A stretch of 64,000 nt of DNA. It comes from Mesorhizobium erdmanii USDA 3471 (lineage in GTDB: Bacteria > Pseudomonadota > Alphaproteobacteria > Rhizobiales > Rhizobiaceae). The notes below the pieces were generated by a model. That model searched no databases. It was given only the letters and a program-made list of their open reading frames with translations, and was not told the DNA's origin. A program made the position numbers and the translations under genes. The stretch spans positions 186,001 through 250,000 of the forward strand of contig NZ_KI421453.1 of assembly GCF_000472705.1 (NCBI RefSeq), given 5' to 3'. Positions within the stretch are counted from its first letter, which is position 1; every line of letters begins with the position of its first letter. This document shows, in pieces, positions 33,589-41,992 of the stretch.

Positions 33589-34884
33589 TCACCAGTTCGA
33601 CAGTGCGCGGTCGAGTGTCTCGGCCAATTGCTCGGCATTGTCCCTGGCGAACGGCAGAGGCGGCCTGATCTTCAGCACATTGCCGCGTGGACCGCAGGAC
33701 GAGATCAGGACGCCATCCTCGCGCATGGCTTCGACGACCGCCGACGTCTTGCTGGCGGCCAGCGCCTCGTCGCCATCGGCTGTCAGTTCAACGCCGAAAT
33801 AGAGGCCGTTGTGCCTGACGTCGCCAACCATGCCGTGCCGGGTTTGCAGTGCGTCCAAAAGGTCGCCCGTATAGGCGCCGACATTGCGTGCATTCTCGAT
33901 CAGCCCCTCGCCTTCGATCACCTCGAGCACGGCGATGCCGACAGCCGCCGCGACCGGATTGCCGCCGAAAGTGTTGAAATAGCCGGTGTTGGAGCCGAAG
34001 GACGAAACGAGTTGCGGCCGCACGAGCACCGCACCCATCGGATGCCCGTCACCAATCGGCTTACCCATGGTGACCATGTCGGGCTCGAGGCCATAATTGG
34101 CGAAGCCCCACATGCCCTGGCCAAGGCGGCCGAAGCCGGACTGGACCTCGTCGGCAATGACGATGCCGCCGGCGTTCCTGACGTGATCCGCCGCCTCGCG
34201 CATGACGGAAGCGTCGGGAAAGAAGATGCCGTCGCTGGAAAAGGCCGAGTCGAGCAGCAGTGCCGCCGGGCGGATGTCTTGCGCGCGCATATCCTCTATG
34301 GCGGCGGCGACATTCCTGGCGAAATCATGCGCGGCACGGCCATGGTCGCGGAACGTGTCGGGCGCTTTCACGGTCCGGTGGTGCGCCGGCACGCCTTTTG
34401 CCCCGACCGCCGCCGGCGACAGCTGCGCCGTCGCGATCGTGGCGCCGTGATAGGCAAAGTCGGTGATGATGACGCCGGTACCGCCGCTCGAATGCTGGGC
34501 GATGCGAATGGCGAGATCGTTGGCCTCGCTGCCGGTGCAGGTGAACATCGCATGGCCGAGATGGGCCGGGACGGTGCCGAGCAATTTCTCCGCGTAGTCG
34601 AGAATGATCTCGCTGAGATAGCGCGTGTGCGTGTTGAGCGTGGCGGCCTGACCCGACAGCGCCTCGACGACGCGCGGATGGCAGTGCCCGACCGAGGCGA
34701 CATTGTTGTAGGCATCGAGGAATTTGCGGCCCTGCGCGTCGTAGAGCCAGACGCCGCTGCCGCGCACCAGATGGATCGGGTTGCGGTAGAAGGCGCGGTA
34801 GGTCGGCCCGAGCAGCCTGGCGCGGCGTTCGAGCAGCGCGCGCTCGGAGGCTGTGGCGTCGGCATTTGGCGAGGACTGGGACAC
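33589..34884 (-). CDS. class III PLP enzyme, ethanolamine-phosphate / phosphohydroxylysine phospho-lyase-like
   Basis: This 431-residue protein has the class III aminotransferase fold, with PLP-binding FTCTGSEANDLAIRIA, DEVQSGFGRLG and the Schiff-base lysine in MVTMGKPIGDGHPMG. Those segments, plus GYFNTFGGNPVAAAVGIAV and CGPRGNVLKIRPPLPF, match the human ETNPPL/PHYKPL phospho-lyases as I recall them more closely than ordinary transaminases. Such enzymes eliminate phosphate and ammonia from a phosphorylated amino alcohol to give an aldehyde. The start is GTG at 34884 behind GGAG, 6 bp after the kinase stop. The neighbouring hydroxylysine-kinase-like gene supplies the matching phosphorylation step. 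Plain transamination remains possible. Confidence 0.8.
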   Translation of the reverse strand: MSQSSPNADATASERALLERRARLLGPTYRAFYRNPIHLVRGSGVWLYDAQGRKFLDAYNNVASVGHCHPRVVEALSGQAATLNTHTRYLSEIILDYAEKLLGTVPAHLGHAMFTCTGSEANDLAIRIAQHSSGGTGVIITDFAYHGATIATAQLSPAAVGAKGVPAHHRTVKAPDTFRDHGRAAHDFARNVAAAIEDMRAQDIRPAALLLDSAFSSDGIFFPDASVMREAADHVRNAGGIVIADEVQSGFGRLGQGMWGFANYGLEPDMVTMGKPIGDGHPMGAVLVRPQLVSSFGSNTGYFNTFGGNPVAAAVGIAVLEVIEGEGLIENARNVGAYTGDLLDALQTRHGMVGDVRHNGLYFGVELTADGDEALAASKTSAVVEAMREDGVLISSCGPRGNVLKIRPPLPFARDNAEQLAETLDRALSNW

Positions 34885-34890
34885 GAGTAT

Positions 34891-35949
34891 CTACTCCGGA
34901 TTGGAATGGTCGAGGAAATAGTGGCGGGCGTCCGCGGATGACAGCCCATCCAGCCGTTCGAGCGAGGTCCAGACCTCCGCGGCGTGGCGCAGGACATAGT
35001 CGCGTTTGGCCGGGAACCGCTCCGCCTGCCACGTCGTGATGTTCACGATGAGCGCAAGGCGGGCGCGGATCAGATTGAAAAGAATGCCGATTTCTTCGAC
35101 CTCGAGCGGCTGCACCGATTGATAGCCGGCAACGAAGCGCGCGGCCGGCGCCAGTGGATGGCCCTCCGCCGGCCAGCGATAGACGGCGCCGATGGCGAGA
35201 TCGCAGATCAGCGGCGAATGGATCATGTCACCGAAATCGAGGATGCCGCCCACCACCTCCGGCCGCGACGCGTCCATCACGACATTGTAGGTGTTCATGT
35301 CGTTGTGGACGATCTGGGCGCGAAGTTTCGGGATTACTGGCGCCGCATGCTCCTCGAATGCGTCGATCGCACGCTCGACAATGGCGCGCCGGCCACCGTC
35401 AACGATATGCGCCATCATCGGCCGTGTCTTGGCGACCTTTCTGATATCCCAGAGCAAGTCGCTGCCGGCCGCCGGATGAAAGAAGCCGCGCAGCGCCCGG
35501 CCAAGCCGGGCGAGGAAAATGCCGAGATTGCGATCCTGCGCGGCCGATGCCGGCGAGCGCGACAGCAACTGGCCGGGGAGATAGCTGACCAGCCGGATGA
35601 TGCGCGGCGCCGATCCACTGAGGCTGACCATGAATTGCGCATTGCCTTCAAGGCTCCTGCGCACCAAGGGAACCGGCAATGTGGGATCGACCGCCAGGAT
35701 ATGATCGAGCGCCTTGTTCTGGAAATCGGTGAAGCCGGCCTCTTCCGCCGGATGGGAAACCTTGAGGACGAACTCGCCCTCGCCTTCGGTCCGGATATGG
35801 AAATTGTGATCGCGCTCGCCGGGCAGCGGACGCGCGGTGCCGATGAGGCCATAGTGCCGGCGCAAGATGGCAAGCGCCTCGGCGATAGAGACATCTGGCG
35901 CGTCCTTGGCAAGCGTCTCGCCGAAACCGTCAGGCACGGCCGCATTCAT
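34891..35949 (-). CDS. APH-family kinase, hydroxylysine-kinase-like
   Basis: This 352-residue aminoglycoside-phosphotransferase-fold kinase has the N-lobe RPLPGERDHNFHI and EFVLKVSHPAEE (ATP Lys), the catalytic loop VHNDMNTYNVVMD (Asp/Asn), and the metal Asp in GGILDFGDMIHSP. LVSYLPGQLLSR and LDFGDM closely follow the vertebrate hydroxylysine kinase HYKK/AGPHD1. It would phosphorylate an amino-alcohol side chain that the following PLP lyase then eliminates. The ATG at 35949 overlaps the deacylase stop by ATGA. The actual substrate (hydroxylysine, an ethanolamine derivative or other) is not determined. Confidence 0.8.
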   Translation of the reverse strand: MNAAVPDGFGETLAKDAPDVSIAEALAILRRHYGLIGTARPLPGERDHNFHIRTEGEGEFVLKVSHPAEEAGFTDFQNKALDHILAVDPTLPVPLVRRSLEGNAQFMVSLSGSAPRIIRLVSYLPGQLLSRSPASAAQDRNLGIFLARLGRALRGFFHPAAGSDLLWDIRKVAKTRPMMAHIVDGGRRAIVERAIDAFEEHAAPVIPKLRAQIVHNDMNTYNVVMDASRPEVVGGILDFGDMIHSPLICDLAIGAVYRWPAEGHPLAPAARFVAGYQSVQPLEVEEIGILFNLIRARLALIVNITTWQAERFPAKRDYVLRHAAEVWTSLERLDGLSSADARHYFLDHSNPE

Positions 35950-37247
35950 GATCCGGCCTCCGGATCGATCGGCTCGAGGCCGCACCAGTCGGCGATGAAC
36001 AACGCAATGGTCTGCGTAACCTTGCGCACCGAATCGAGATCGACGGCCTCGTCATAGCCATGCGGCATGCGGCAGATCGGGCCGTAGACGATCGCCGGCG
36101 TGTCGGCATAGAGGCCGAAGAAGCGCGCATCCGTCGTCGCCGAGGTGACGTGTTCCGTCAGCGGCTCGCCCCACACGGCGGTATGGCTGCGCCGCAGCAC
36201 GGCTTCCATCTCGTCGGCGCCCTCCAGCACGTAGCCCTCGGCCATGAAACCATTGTAGCTCATCTTGGGCGGGCGATTGGCCAGGAACGGATCGGCGCGC
36301 GCCGCGTCGGCGATGCAGGCTTCGAGTTCGGCCTTGGCATCCTCGAGCTTCTGGCCCGGATAGGTCGCTACCCGCATCTCGAAGACGCAGCGCGCCGGAA
36401 CACTCGATGCCCATTCGCCGCCTTCGATCTTGCCGAGGTTGAAGCGGATCGGATGCGGGTGATTGCAGAAATGCGGATCATCGACCTTGCGCGCATTCCA
36501 GACGATTTCGAGCTGCTTCAGCGCCTGGATGATGACGAACGCCTTTTCGATGGCATTGGCGCCGGCCGAGAAAGCGCCGGAGGCATGCTGCGGATCGCCG
36601 TCGACCTCGACCCTGAACCAGATCGGCCCGACCTGCGCCCGCATCAGTCGCGGTTCCAGGGGTTCGGGAATAAAGGCGGCGTCGGCGCGGTAGCCGCGCT
36701 GCAGGCAGGCGAGCGCGCCATTGCCGGTGCACTCCTCCTCGACCACCGACTGGAGGTAAACATTCGCGGCCGGCCGATAGCCGAGGCCGCGCAAGGCGGC
36801 GAGCGCATAGAGACAGGCCGACAGGCCGGCCTTCATGTCGCCGGCGCCGCGCCCGTGCATCCAGCCATCCTCGATCGCCGGATCGTAGGGGTCGCGCACC
36901 CAGCGGTCGAGCGGTCCCGTCGGCACCACGTCGATATGGCCATTGAGGATCAGCGAGCGGCCGGTGGCGTTTCGCGGCGTATGGGTGGCGACGACATTGA
37001 AGGCATCGTCATAGGAGACCGCAACCGGTGAAAACCCAGGCAGGTCGCGGATCGCGTCGACATCGACACGCCACATGTCGACCGCATAACCGTCGGCCTC
37101 GTAAGCGGCGGCCATGAAGGATTGCGCGGCGTGCTCCTCGCCGCGCTGGGAGGGAAAGCGCACAAGGTCCGCCAGGAAAGCGACTTGCCGCGCGAAGCCG
37201 TCATCAACCGCATGCAAAATGGCTTCGTCGGCAATTCGCTCAGGCAT
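35946..37247 (-). CDS. M20-family ArgE/DapE-type deacylase
   Basis: This 433-residue zinc amidohydrolase has metal ligands in NGHIDVVPTG (His), GRGAGDMKAG (bridging Asp), VVEEECTGNG (catalytic and ligand Glu), IPEP and near-terminal GPICRMPHGYDE (His). The lid-domain block GDPQHASGAFSAGANAIEKA is present. Members hydrolyse N-acyl amino acids or related amides. It is the first gene of the leftward operon with the kinase and PLP lyase, suggesting deacylation of an N-acylated amino alcohol or amino acid before phosphorylation. I chose the ATG at 37247; an in-frame ATG about 18 bp upstream is possible. Confidence 0.85.
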   Translation of the reverse strand: MPERIADEAILHAVDDGFARQVAFLADLVRFPSQRGEEHAAQSFMAAAYEADGYAVDMWRVDVDAIRDLPGFSPVAVSYDDAFNVVATHTPRNATGRSLILNGHIDVVPTGPLDRWVRDPYDPAIEDGWMHGRGAGDMKAGLSACLYALAALRGLGYRPAANVYLQSVVEEECTGNGALACLQRGYRADAAFIPEPLEPRLMRAQVGPIWFRVEVDGDPQHASGAFSAGANAIEKAFVIIQALKQLEIVWNARKVDDPHFCNHPHPIRFNLGKIEGGEWASSVPARCVFEMRVATYPGQKLEDAKAELEACIADAARADPFLANRPPKMSYNGFMAEGYVLEGADEMEAVLRRSHTAVWGEPLTEHVTSATTDARFFGLYADTPAIVYGPICRMPHGYDEAVDLDSVRKVTQTIALFIADWCGLEPIDPEAGS

Positions 37248-37267
37248 GATATTCCGCTTTCCCATGA

Positions 37268-37293
37268 ATGGTGTATCATATCTCATATGCCAT
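37268..37293. promoter_or_regulatory. imperfect palindrome upstream of the deacylase operon
   Basis: ATGGTGTAT (37268-37276) and ATATGCCAT (37285-37293) form an imperfect inverted repeat (7 of 9 pairs) in an AT-rich patch 20-45 bp before the deacylase start. It is a candidate operator for the GntR regulator at 32916. The rest of the 177-bp gap to the GNAT gene shows nothing else clear. Confidence 0.35.
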
Positions 37294-37424
37294 TTTCTCA
37301 AAAGGCAAAGAGACAGGTCGGGCCAAAACTATGGCCCAACGCGGGAACCCCTTGGCATGCGGGCGCATAGTTGGCATCAGCTTGCTGTATGCCAGCGAGG
37401 CTGGATAGCAGAGATCGAGGACAG

Positions 37425-38072
37425 ATGCTGGTCACCGAAGGCCCATTGCCGGATGAAGTCACCGATCTCTCTCCCGGTTACCGGCGCGTGCCGGCCGGCA
37501 AGATCGTCAATGCCGTGACGTGGATGGAAGCGCGCGCGCCAGTGCCAGGTCTCGCCCAACCCCTGGCAATGACCCGGATCACCAAGCCCGACAGTGCCGC
37601 CTACCGCACGATCTTCCTCGAGATCGGCGCTCCCTGGCTCTGGGATCGCGCCGCCGAAATGTCCGAGGCTGAGATCACCTCGCATTTCGCCGACCCGCGC
37701 CAGCATCTCTACTACGGCCATGATGAAAGCGGCGACCACGTCGGCATGGTCGAATTCCGCGTGGCGGACGGCAACGAGATCGAGATCACCTATTTAGGAC
37801 TGTTCCCCGCCTTGACCGGCCGAGGCCTCGGCAAGCGGCTCATGGCCGGCGCGCTCGACCAGGCATGGCGCCTCGGTCCCGGCCGCATCTGGCTGCACAC
37901 CAGCAGCATCGATCATCACAGCGTCATCGGCTTCTACCGGGCTTGCGGGTTTGAACCCTATGCCGCCGGATTCGAAATAACCGACGATCCCCGGATCAAG
38001 GGGACCCTGCCGCGCGATGCGGCCCCGCAGATCCCGTTGATCACGACGGAATGGGTGCCCGGCGCCAGATGA
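37425..38072 (+). CDS. GNAT-family N-acetyltransferase
   Basis: This 215-residue protein has a GNAT domain in its C-terminal two thirds. The beta4 strand is EIEITYLGLFPALTGRGLGKRLM with the acetyl-CoA pyrophosphate loop TGRGLGKRL, followed by HTSSIDHHSVIGFYRACGFEPY. The N-terminal 60 residues are not part of the fold core. The acceptor is unknown. GAGG precedes the ATG at 37425, and its stop overlaps the start of the LuxR-type regulator gene (ATGA), so the two are co-translated. Confidence 0.85.
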   Translation: MLVTEGPLPDEVTDLSPGYRRVPAGKIVNAVTWMEARAPVPGLAQPLAMTRITKPDSAAYRTIFLEIGAPWLWDRAAEMSEAEITSHFADPRQHLYYGHDESGDHVGMVEFRVADGNEIEITYLGLFPALTGRGLGKRLMAGALDQAWRLGPGRIWLHTSSIDHHSVIGFYRACGFEPYAAGFEITDDPRIKGTLPRDAAPQIPLITTEWVPGAR

Positions 38073-40783
38073 GACCGTCTTCGCAACCCGCCGGCCTTTC
38101 ATCGTCTCACCATCGCCGGTGGGTGCGGCGCGAAAGCATCCTGTCGAGGCTGGAGCGACATGTCGACACGCGCATCGTGCTGTTCGCCGCGCCCGCCGGC
38201 TTCGGCAAGTCGACGACGATGGCGCAATGGGCGGCGGAAGTCGTGCGCCACGGCCGGCTGACCGCCTGGCTGTCCTGCGAGACGACGGACAATGACGAAG
38301 GCGCCTTCCTGTCGCATCTGGTGGGCGCGCTGCGCCATCTCGTCCAGAACCCGGCCGAACTCGACCTCGCCTTCCAGTCGAGCCCGATCCCGCAGCTCGA
38401 CGTCGTGCTTGCGGCACTGGTGGCGGGCTTTGCGGCGCGCGACGCCGAGATCACCCTGTTCTTCGACGACTACCACGTCATCGACGCGCCACCGGTGAAG
38501 CGGTTCATGGAGCGGCTGACCCGGCAGGCGCCCGCCAATGTTGCCTTCGTCATCGGTTCGCGCAACTTGCCCGACTTGCAGCTCGGCAAGCTTAGGGTGC
38601 TTGGCGACGTTTTCGAAATCGGCCCGGATGATCTGCGCTTCGCCTCGTCCGAGGCCGAGGCCTTCTTCAACGACAAGCTCGGCCTGAGCGTCTGCAGCGG
38701 CACGATCGAGACCTTGTGTTCGCGAACCGAAGGCTGGGCCGCCGGCCTGCAACTCGCCTCGCTGTCGCTGAGTGCCGCGCATGCGCCGGAAACCGTCATC
38801 GGCAACTTCACCGGCGCCAACCGCAACGTCGCCGACTTCCTGATGGGCGAAGTCTTCCTGGGGCTACCACCGGCGCTGGCCAAGTTCCTGCTCCACAGCT
38901 CGATCTTCGAGCGCTTCAGCGCCGAGGCTTGCCGGGCAGTCTTGCGTGCGGCGGATGCCGAGGCCGATATCACCGAAATCGAGACCCGCAATCTTTTCCT
39001 TGTCCCGCTCGACGAGGAGCGGCGCTGGTTCCGCTATCATCATCTGTTCCACGACTTCCTCAGCCGCGAAATGGAACGGCGCGAGCCGGAGATGATCGCC
39101 CCGCTGCACCTGGCCGCCGCCGAATGGTTCGGCGAACGCAAGATGCTGACCGAGGCGATCGGGCATGCGCTGGCCGCCGGCGACCAGGCGCGCGCGGCGG
39201 TGTTCGTCGAGAACAACGCGCTCGAACTCATCGCCCAGTGCCAGCTGCTTTACGTGCGCCAGTTGCTGGCGCTGCTGCCGAAGCAACTGGTCGACCAGCG
39301 CATCCGGCTGCAGCTGATCGTGCTGTGGCTGGCGGTGCACTCGAGCCAGCCCGAAATCGCCCAGATGACCCTCGCCAATGCGCGCAAGCTGGTCGAGACC
39401 GGGCCGGCCGACGGCAAGGATCCGGGCACGCTGACCGGCACCACGATCGAGGCCGAGATCGCTGTTCTCGATGCCGCCGTGCACAGCACGCTGGAGCGGT
39501 TCGAGGACGCGCGCGACACCGCGCTGGCCGCGTTGCGCATCATCGCGCCCGATGCCTGGTTCATGGAAGGCGCAACCGCCAACGTCATCGGCTACAATCT
39601 CTACGCTCTGGGCGACCTCGAGGGCGCCCGGGCGGCGGTCGACGCGGCGCGCAAGGCGCATGAGCGAAGCGGCAGCCTGCTCGGCGTCACCATCGCCAAT
39701 TGCTACATGGCCGTCATCGAGCGCTCCGCCGGTCGCCTGCCCGCCGCCGAACGGCTGCTGCGCAACACGATCATCGAGGCCAGGACACGGATCGGCGCCA
39801 ATTCCTATGCCGAGGCACTCGCCGGAACGCTGCTTGCCGAACTCGCCTACGAGACCAACGCTTCGGGCGAAGCGCTGACGCTGGTCGAGAATCTGGGACC
39901 GCTGATCGAGGGCGCCGCGGTCATCGTCTATCCCCTGGCCAGCGTGCCGACCTATGCCCGCGTGCTGCAGCTGACCGGTCGCGGCGACGCGGCGCTCGAC
40001 ATGCTGGAGCGCGTCTACCAGCGTGTGCGCGGTTCGGTCTACCGCCGCCTTGCCTCGGTGCTGGTGCATGATCGCATCCGGCTTCTGCTAGACCAGAACC
40101 GAATCTTGGAGGCACGCGACCTGCTCGACGAGCATCGCGGCGAAAGCACTGAGACCGCCCCCACCGTAGCCAACGAATTCGAGTTCTTCGCCGAGGGCCG
40201 GCTGCTGACGGCTGAAAAGTCCTATGCGGCGGCCGCGACACTTTTGGACACGTTGCTGGAGCGAACGAAAAGCAGCGGGCGCATGCGCCGCCACATACTG
40301 GCGCTGATCCTGCGCGCCAAGAACGCCGGCCATGACCAGCGCGAGGCCGACCGGCGTCTTCTGGAAGCGCTGCGCCTTGCCCAGCCCTCCGGCTTCATCC
40401 GATCCTTCGTCGACGAAGGCAGGCCTGTCGTCGAAGCGTTGATGCGGCTGCGGGCCGCTCAAGCAAAGACCGACCCGTCCCTGTCGGCCTATGCGACGCG
40501 CATCATCGATGCCGCGCAGACGATGCCCGTACCGACGCGCAAGCCGGCAGCACCGACGGCCGAAAAGGAGCAGCTCACCCAGCGCGAATCCGAACTGCTG
40601 CGCTGCCTGTCGGAAGGCATGTCCAATCGCGATATCGCGGTCGCCCTGTCGGTGAGCGAGACGACGGTGAAATGGCATTTGAAGAACATTTTCGGCAAGC
40701 TCTCGGTATCGAACCGCGTGCAAGCCGTGCGTGCCGCCCAGGTCGCCTCAAACCTTCGTCCCCCTCCGAAAGGAGGGGTATAG
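38069..40783 (+). CDS. MalT-like large LuxR-family ATP-dependent regulator
   Basis: This 904-residue signal-transduction ATPase regulator has the P-loop APAGFGKSTT at residues 41-50, Walker B ITLFFDDYHVID near 135 and the MalT-type NFTGANRNVADFLMGEVF and RYHHLFHDFL segments. A long helical TPR-like middle region follows. The C-terminal LuxR HTH comprises LTQRESELLRCLSEGMSNRD, then VSETTVKWHLKNIFGKL. Such STAND proteins oligomerise on binding an inducer. It probably activates nearby genes; the deacetylase-like/transporter operon 83 bp downstream is the natural target, but no operator is obvious. The start at 38069 overlaps the GNAT stop. Confidence 0.88.
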   Translation: MRPSSQPAGLSSSHHRRWVRRESILSRLERHVDTRIVLFAAPAGFGKSTTMAQWAAEVVRHGRLTAWLSCETTDNDEGAFLSHLVGALRHLVQNPAELDLAFQSSPIPQLDVVLAALVAGFAARDAEITLFFDDYHVIDAPPVKRFMERLTRQAPANVAFVIGSRNLPDLQLGKLRVLGDVFEIGPDDLRFASSEAEAFFNDKLGLSVCSGTIETLCSRTEGWAAGLQLASLSLSAAHAPETVIGNFTGANRNVADFLMGEVFLGLPPALAKFLLHSSIFERFSAEACRAVLRAADAEADITEIETRNLFLVPLDEERRWFRYHHLFHDFLSREMERREPEMIAPLHLAAAEWFGERKMLTEAIGHALAAGDQARAAVFVENNALELIAQCQLLYVRQLLALLPKQLVDQRIRLQLIVLWLAVHSSQPEIAQMTLANARKLVETGPADGKDPGTLTGTTIEAEIAVLDAAVHSTLERFEDARDTALAALRIIAPDAWFMEGATANVIGYNLYALGDLEGARAAVDAARKAHERSGSLLGVTIANCYMAVIERSAGRLPAAERLLRNTIIEARTRIGANSYAEALAGTLLAELAYETNASGEALTLVENLGPLIEGAAVIVYPLASVPTYARVLQLTGRGDAALDMLERVYQRVRGSVYRRLASVLVHDRIRLLLDQNRILEARDLLDEHRGESTETAPTVANEFEFFAEGRLLTAEKSYAAAATLLDTLLERTKSSGRMRRHILALILRAKNAGHDQREADRRLLEALRLAQPSGFIRSFVDEGRPVVEALMRLRAAQAKTDPSLSAYATRIIDAAQTMPVPTRKPAAPTAEKEQLTQRESELLRCLSEGMSNRDIAVALSVSETTVKWHLKNIFGKLSVSNRVQAVRAAQVASNLRPPPKGGV
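40761..40778 (+). other. GAAA-loop hairpin in the last codons of the LuxR gene
   Basis: CCCCTCC-GAAA-GGAGGGG is a perfect 7-bp stem closed by a GNRA-type tetraloop, immediately before the TAG stop. No T-run follows. It could be a 3' end structure or a small dispersed palindromic element that has supplied the C-terminal residues PPPKGGV. Confidence 0.6.
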
Positions 40784-40866
40784 ACATCTGATGCAACCCC
40801 TCTTTCGGGTCGGGCCATCGTTTCGTTAGCCTGCTAGCCTCCTGCGGATTGTAGAGGACGCTGCGG

Positions 40867-41988
40867 ATGGCGACAGGTTACGTTTTTCACGAACAGCTGA
40901 TGTGGCATGACACCGGCTCCAGTGCCGACATGATGCCTCCCGGCCGTTTCGTGGAACCCGGGCGGCACCTGGAATCGCCCGGGTCGAAGCGCCGGCTGAA
41001 CAACCTTATCCAGGTCAGCGGCCTGGCGCGCCATCTGGTGCCGATCCTTGCCGAGCCGGTGACGGTCGAGGACCTGCTGCGCGTCCACACGCAGCGCCAT
41101 ATCGACGACATCAGGATGCTCAGCGAACGGGGATGCGGCTTCGCCGGGCCGCAGGCGCCGATCGGCCTCAACAGTTTCGACATCGCCCTGCTCTCGGCGG
41201 GCACCACCTATGCGGCGATGCGCGCGGTGCTGACGGGCCGTGTCGACAACGCCTACGCGCTGGCGCGGCCGCCCGGGCATCATGCCGAGCCCGACCAGGC
41301 GATGGGCAACTGCCTGTTTTCCAACATCGGCGTGTCGGTGCGCCGGCTGCAGCATGAAGGCCTGCTCGGCCGCGCGGCGATAGTCGACTGGGACGTGCAC
41401 CACGGCAACGGCACCGAAACGGTGTTTTATTCCGACCCTTCGGTGCTGACCATTTCCCTGCACCAGGACAATCTCTATCCGACCGGGCGCGGCGCGCAGG
41501 CCGATAATGGCAAGGGCGAAGGCGAAGGCTACAACATCAACATCCCGCTGCCCGCCGGCAGCGGCACCGGCGCCTATGAAGCGACGTTCGACCGCATCAT
41601 TGCCCCGGCGCTGCGCGCCTTCAAGCCGGATCTCGTCATTGTCGCGTCCGGCTTCGATGCTTCGGGCTTCGATCCGCTCGGCCGCATGATGCTCAACAGC
41701 GAATGCTTCCGGCGCCTTGCCGCGCGCATGGTGGCGCTGGCCGCCGAGACGTCGAACGGGCGGCTGATGATGACCCACGAAGGCGGTTACTCCGAAGGCT
41801 ATGTGCCGTTCTGCGGCCATGCCGTGATCGAGACGCTGGCCAATCATCGCACTGAAGTGGTCGATCCCCTGTCCGACCATATCGACGAATGGGCCGGGCA
41901 GGAGCTGCAGCCGCATCAGGCGGCTGTGATCGACGCGGCCGAAGGCCTGCTCGCGGGCCTGCGCCAACGGCTTGCAAGTGCTGCCTGA
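40867..41988 (+). CDS. class II histone deacetylase-like amidohydrolase (HDAH / acetylpolyamine amidohydrolase family)
   Basis: This 373-residue zinc amidohydrolase of the arginase/deacetylase fold shows catalytic His pair RPPGHHAEPD, NCLFSN, zinc ligands in DWDVHHGNGTE and ASGFDASGFDPLG, and the transition-state Tyr in HEGGYSEGYVPFCG. Bacterial members deacetylate acetylpolyamines or other small amides rather than histones. It is followed, 4 bp later, by the complete urea/amide-type transporter operon, so the imported compound is probably an N-acyl amine or amide hydrolysed here. Confidence 0.85.
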   Translation: MATGYVFHEQLMWHDTGSSADMMPPGRFVEPGRHLESPGSKRRLNNLIQVSGLARHLVPILAEPVTVEDLLRVHTQRHIDDIRMLSERGCGFAGPQAPIGLNSFDIALLSAGTTYAAMRAVLTGRVDNAYALARPPGHHAEPDQAMGNCLFSNIGVSVRRLQHEGLLGRAAIVDWDVHHGNGTETVFYSDPSVLTISLHQDNLYPTGRGAQADNGKGEGEGYNINIPLPAGSGTGAYEATFDRIIAPALRAFKPDLVIVASGFDASGFDPLGRMMLNSECFRRLAARMVALAAETSNGRLMMTHEGGYSEGYVPFCGHAVIETLANHRTEVVDPLSDHIDEWAGQELQPHQAAVIDAAEGLLAGLRQRLASAA

Positions 41989-41992
41989 CGCG

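Noticed and set aside
33589..34884. Ordinary 4-aminobutyrate or acetylornithine aminotransferase
   Set aside because: The GKPIGDGHPMG, YFNTFGGNP and GNVLKIRPP segments and the adjacent kinase fit the phospho-lyase branch better, though transamination cannot be ruled out from sequence alone.
40761..40778. Intrinsic terminator at the end of the LuxR gene
   Set aside because: The stem is strong, but it lies inside the coding frame and is not followed by T's, so it is listed as an unexplained hairpin instead.
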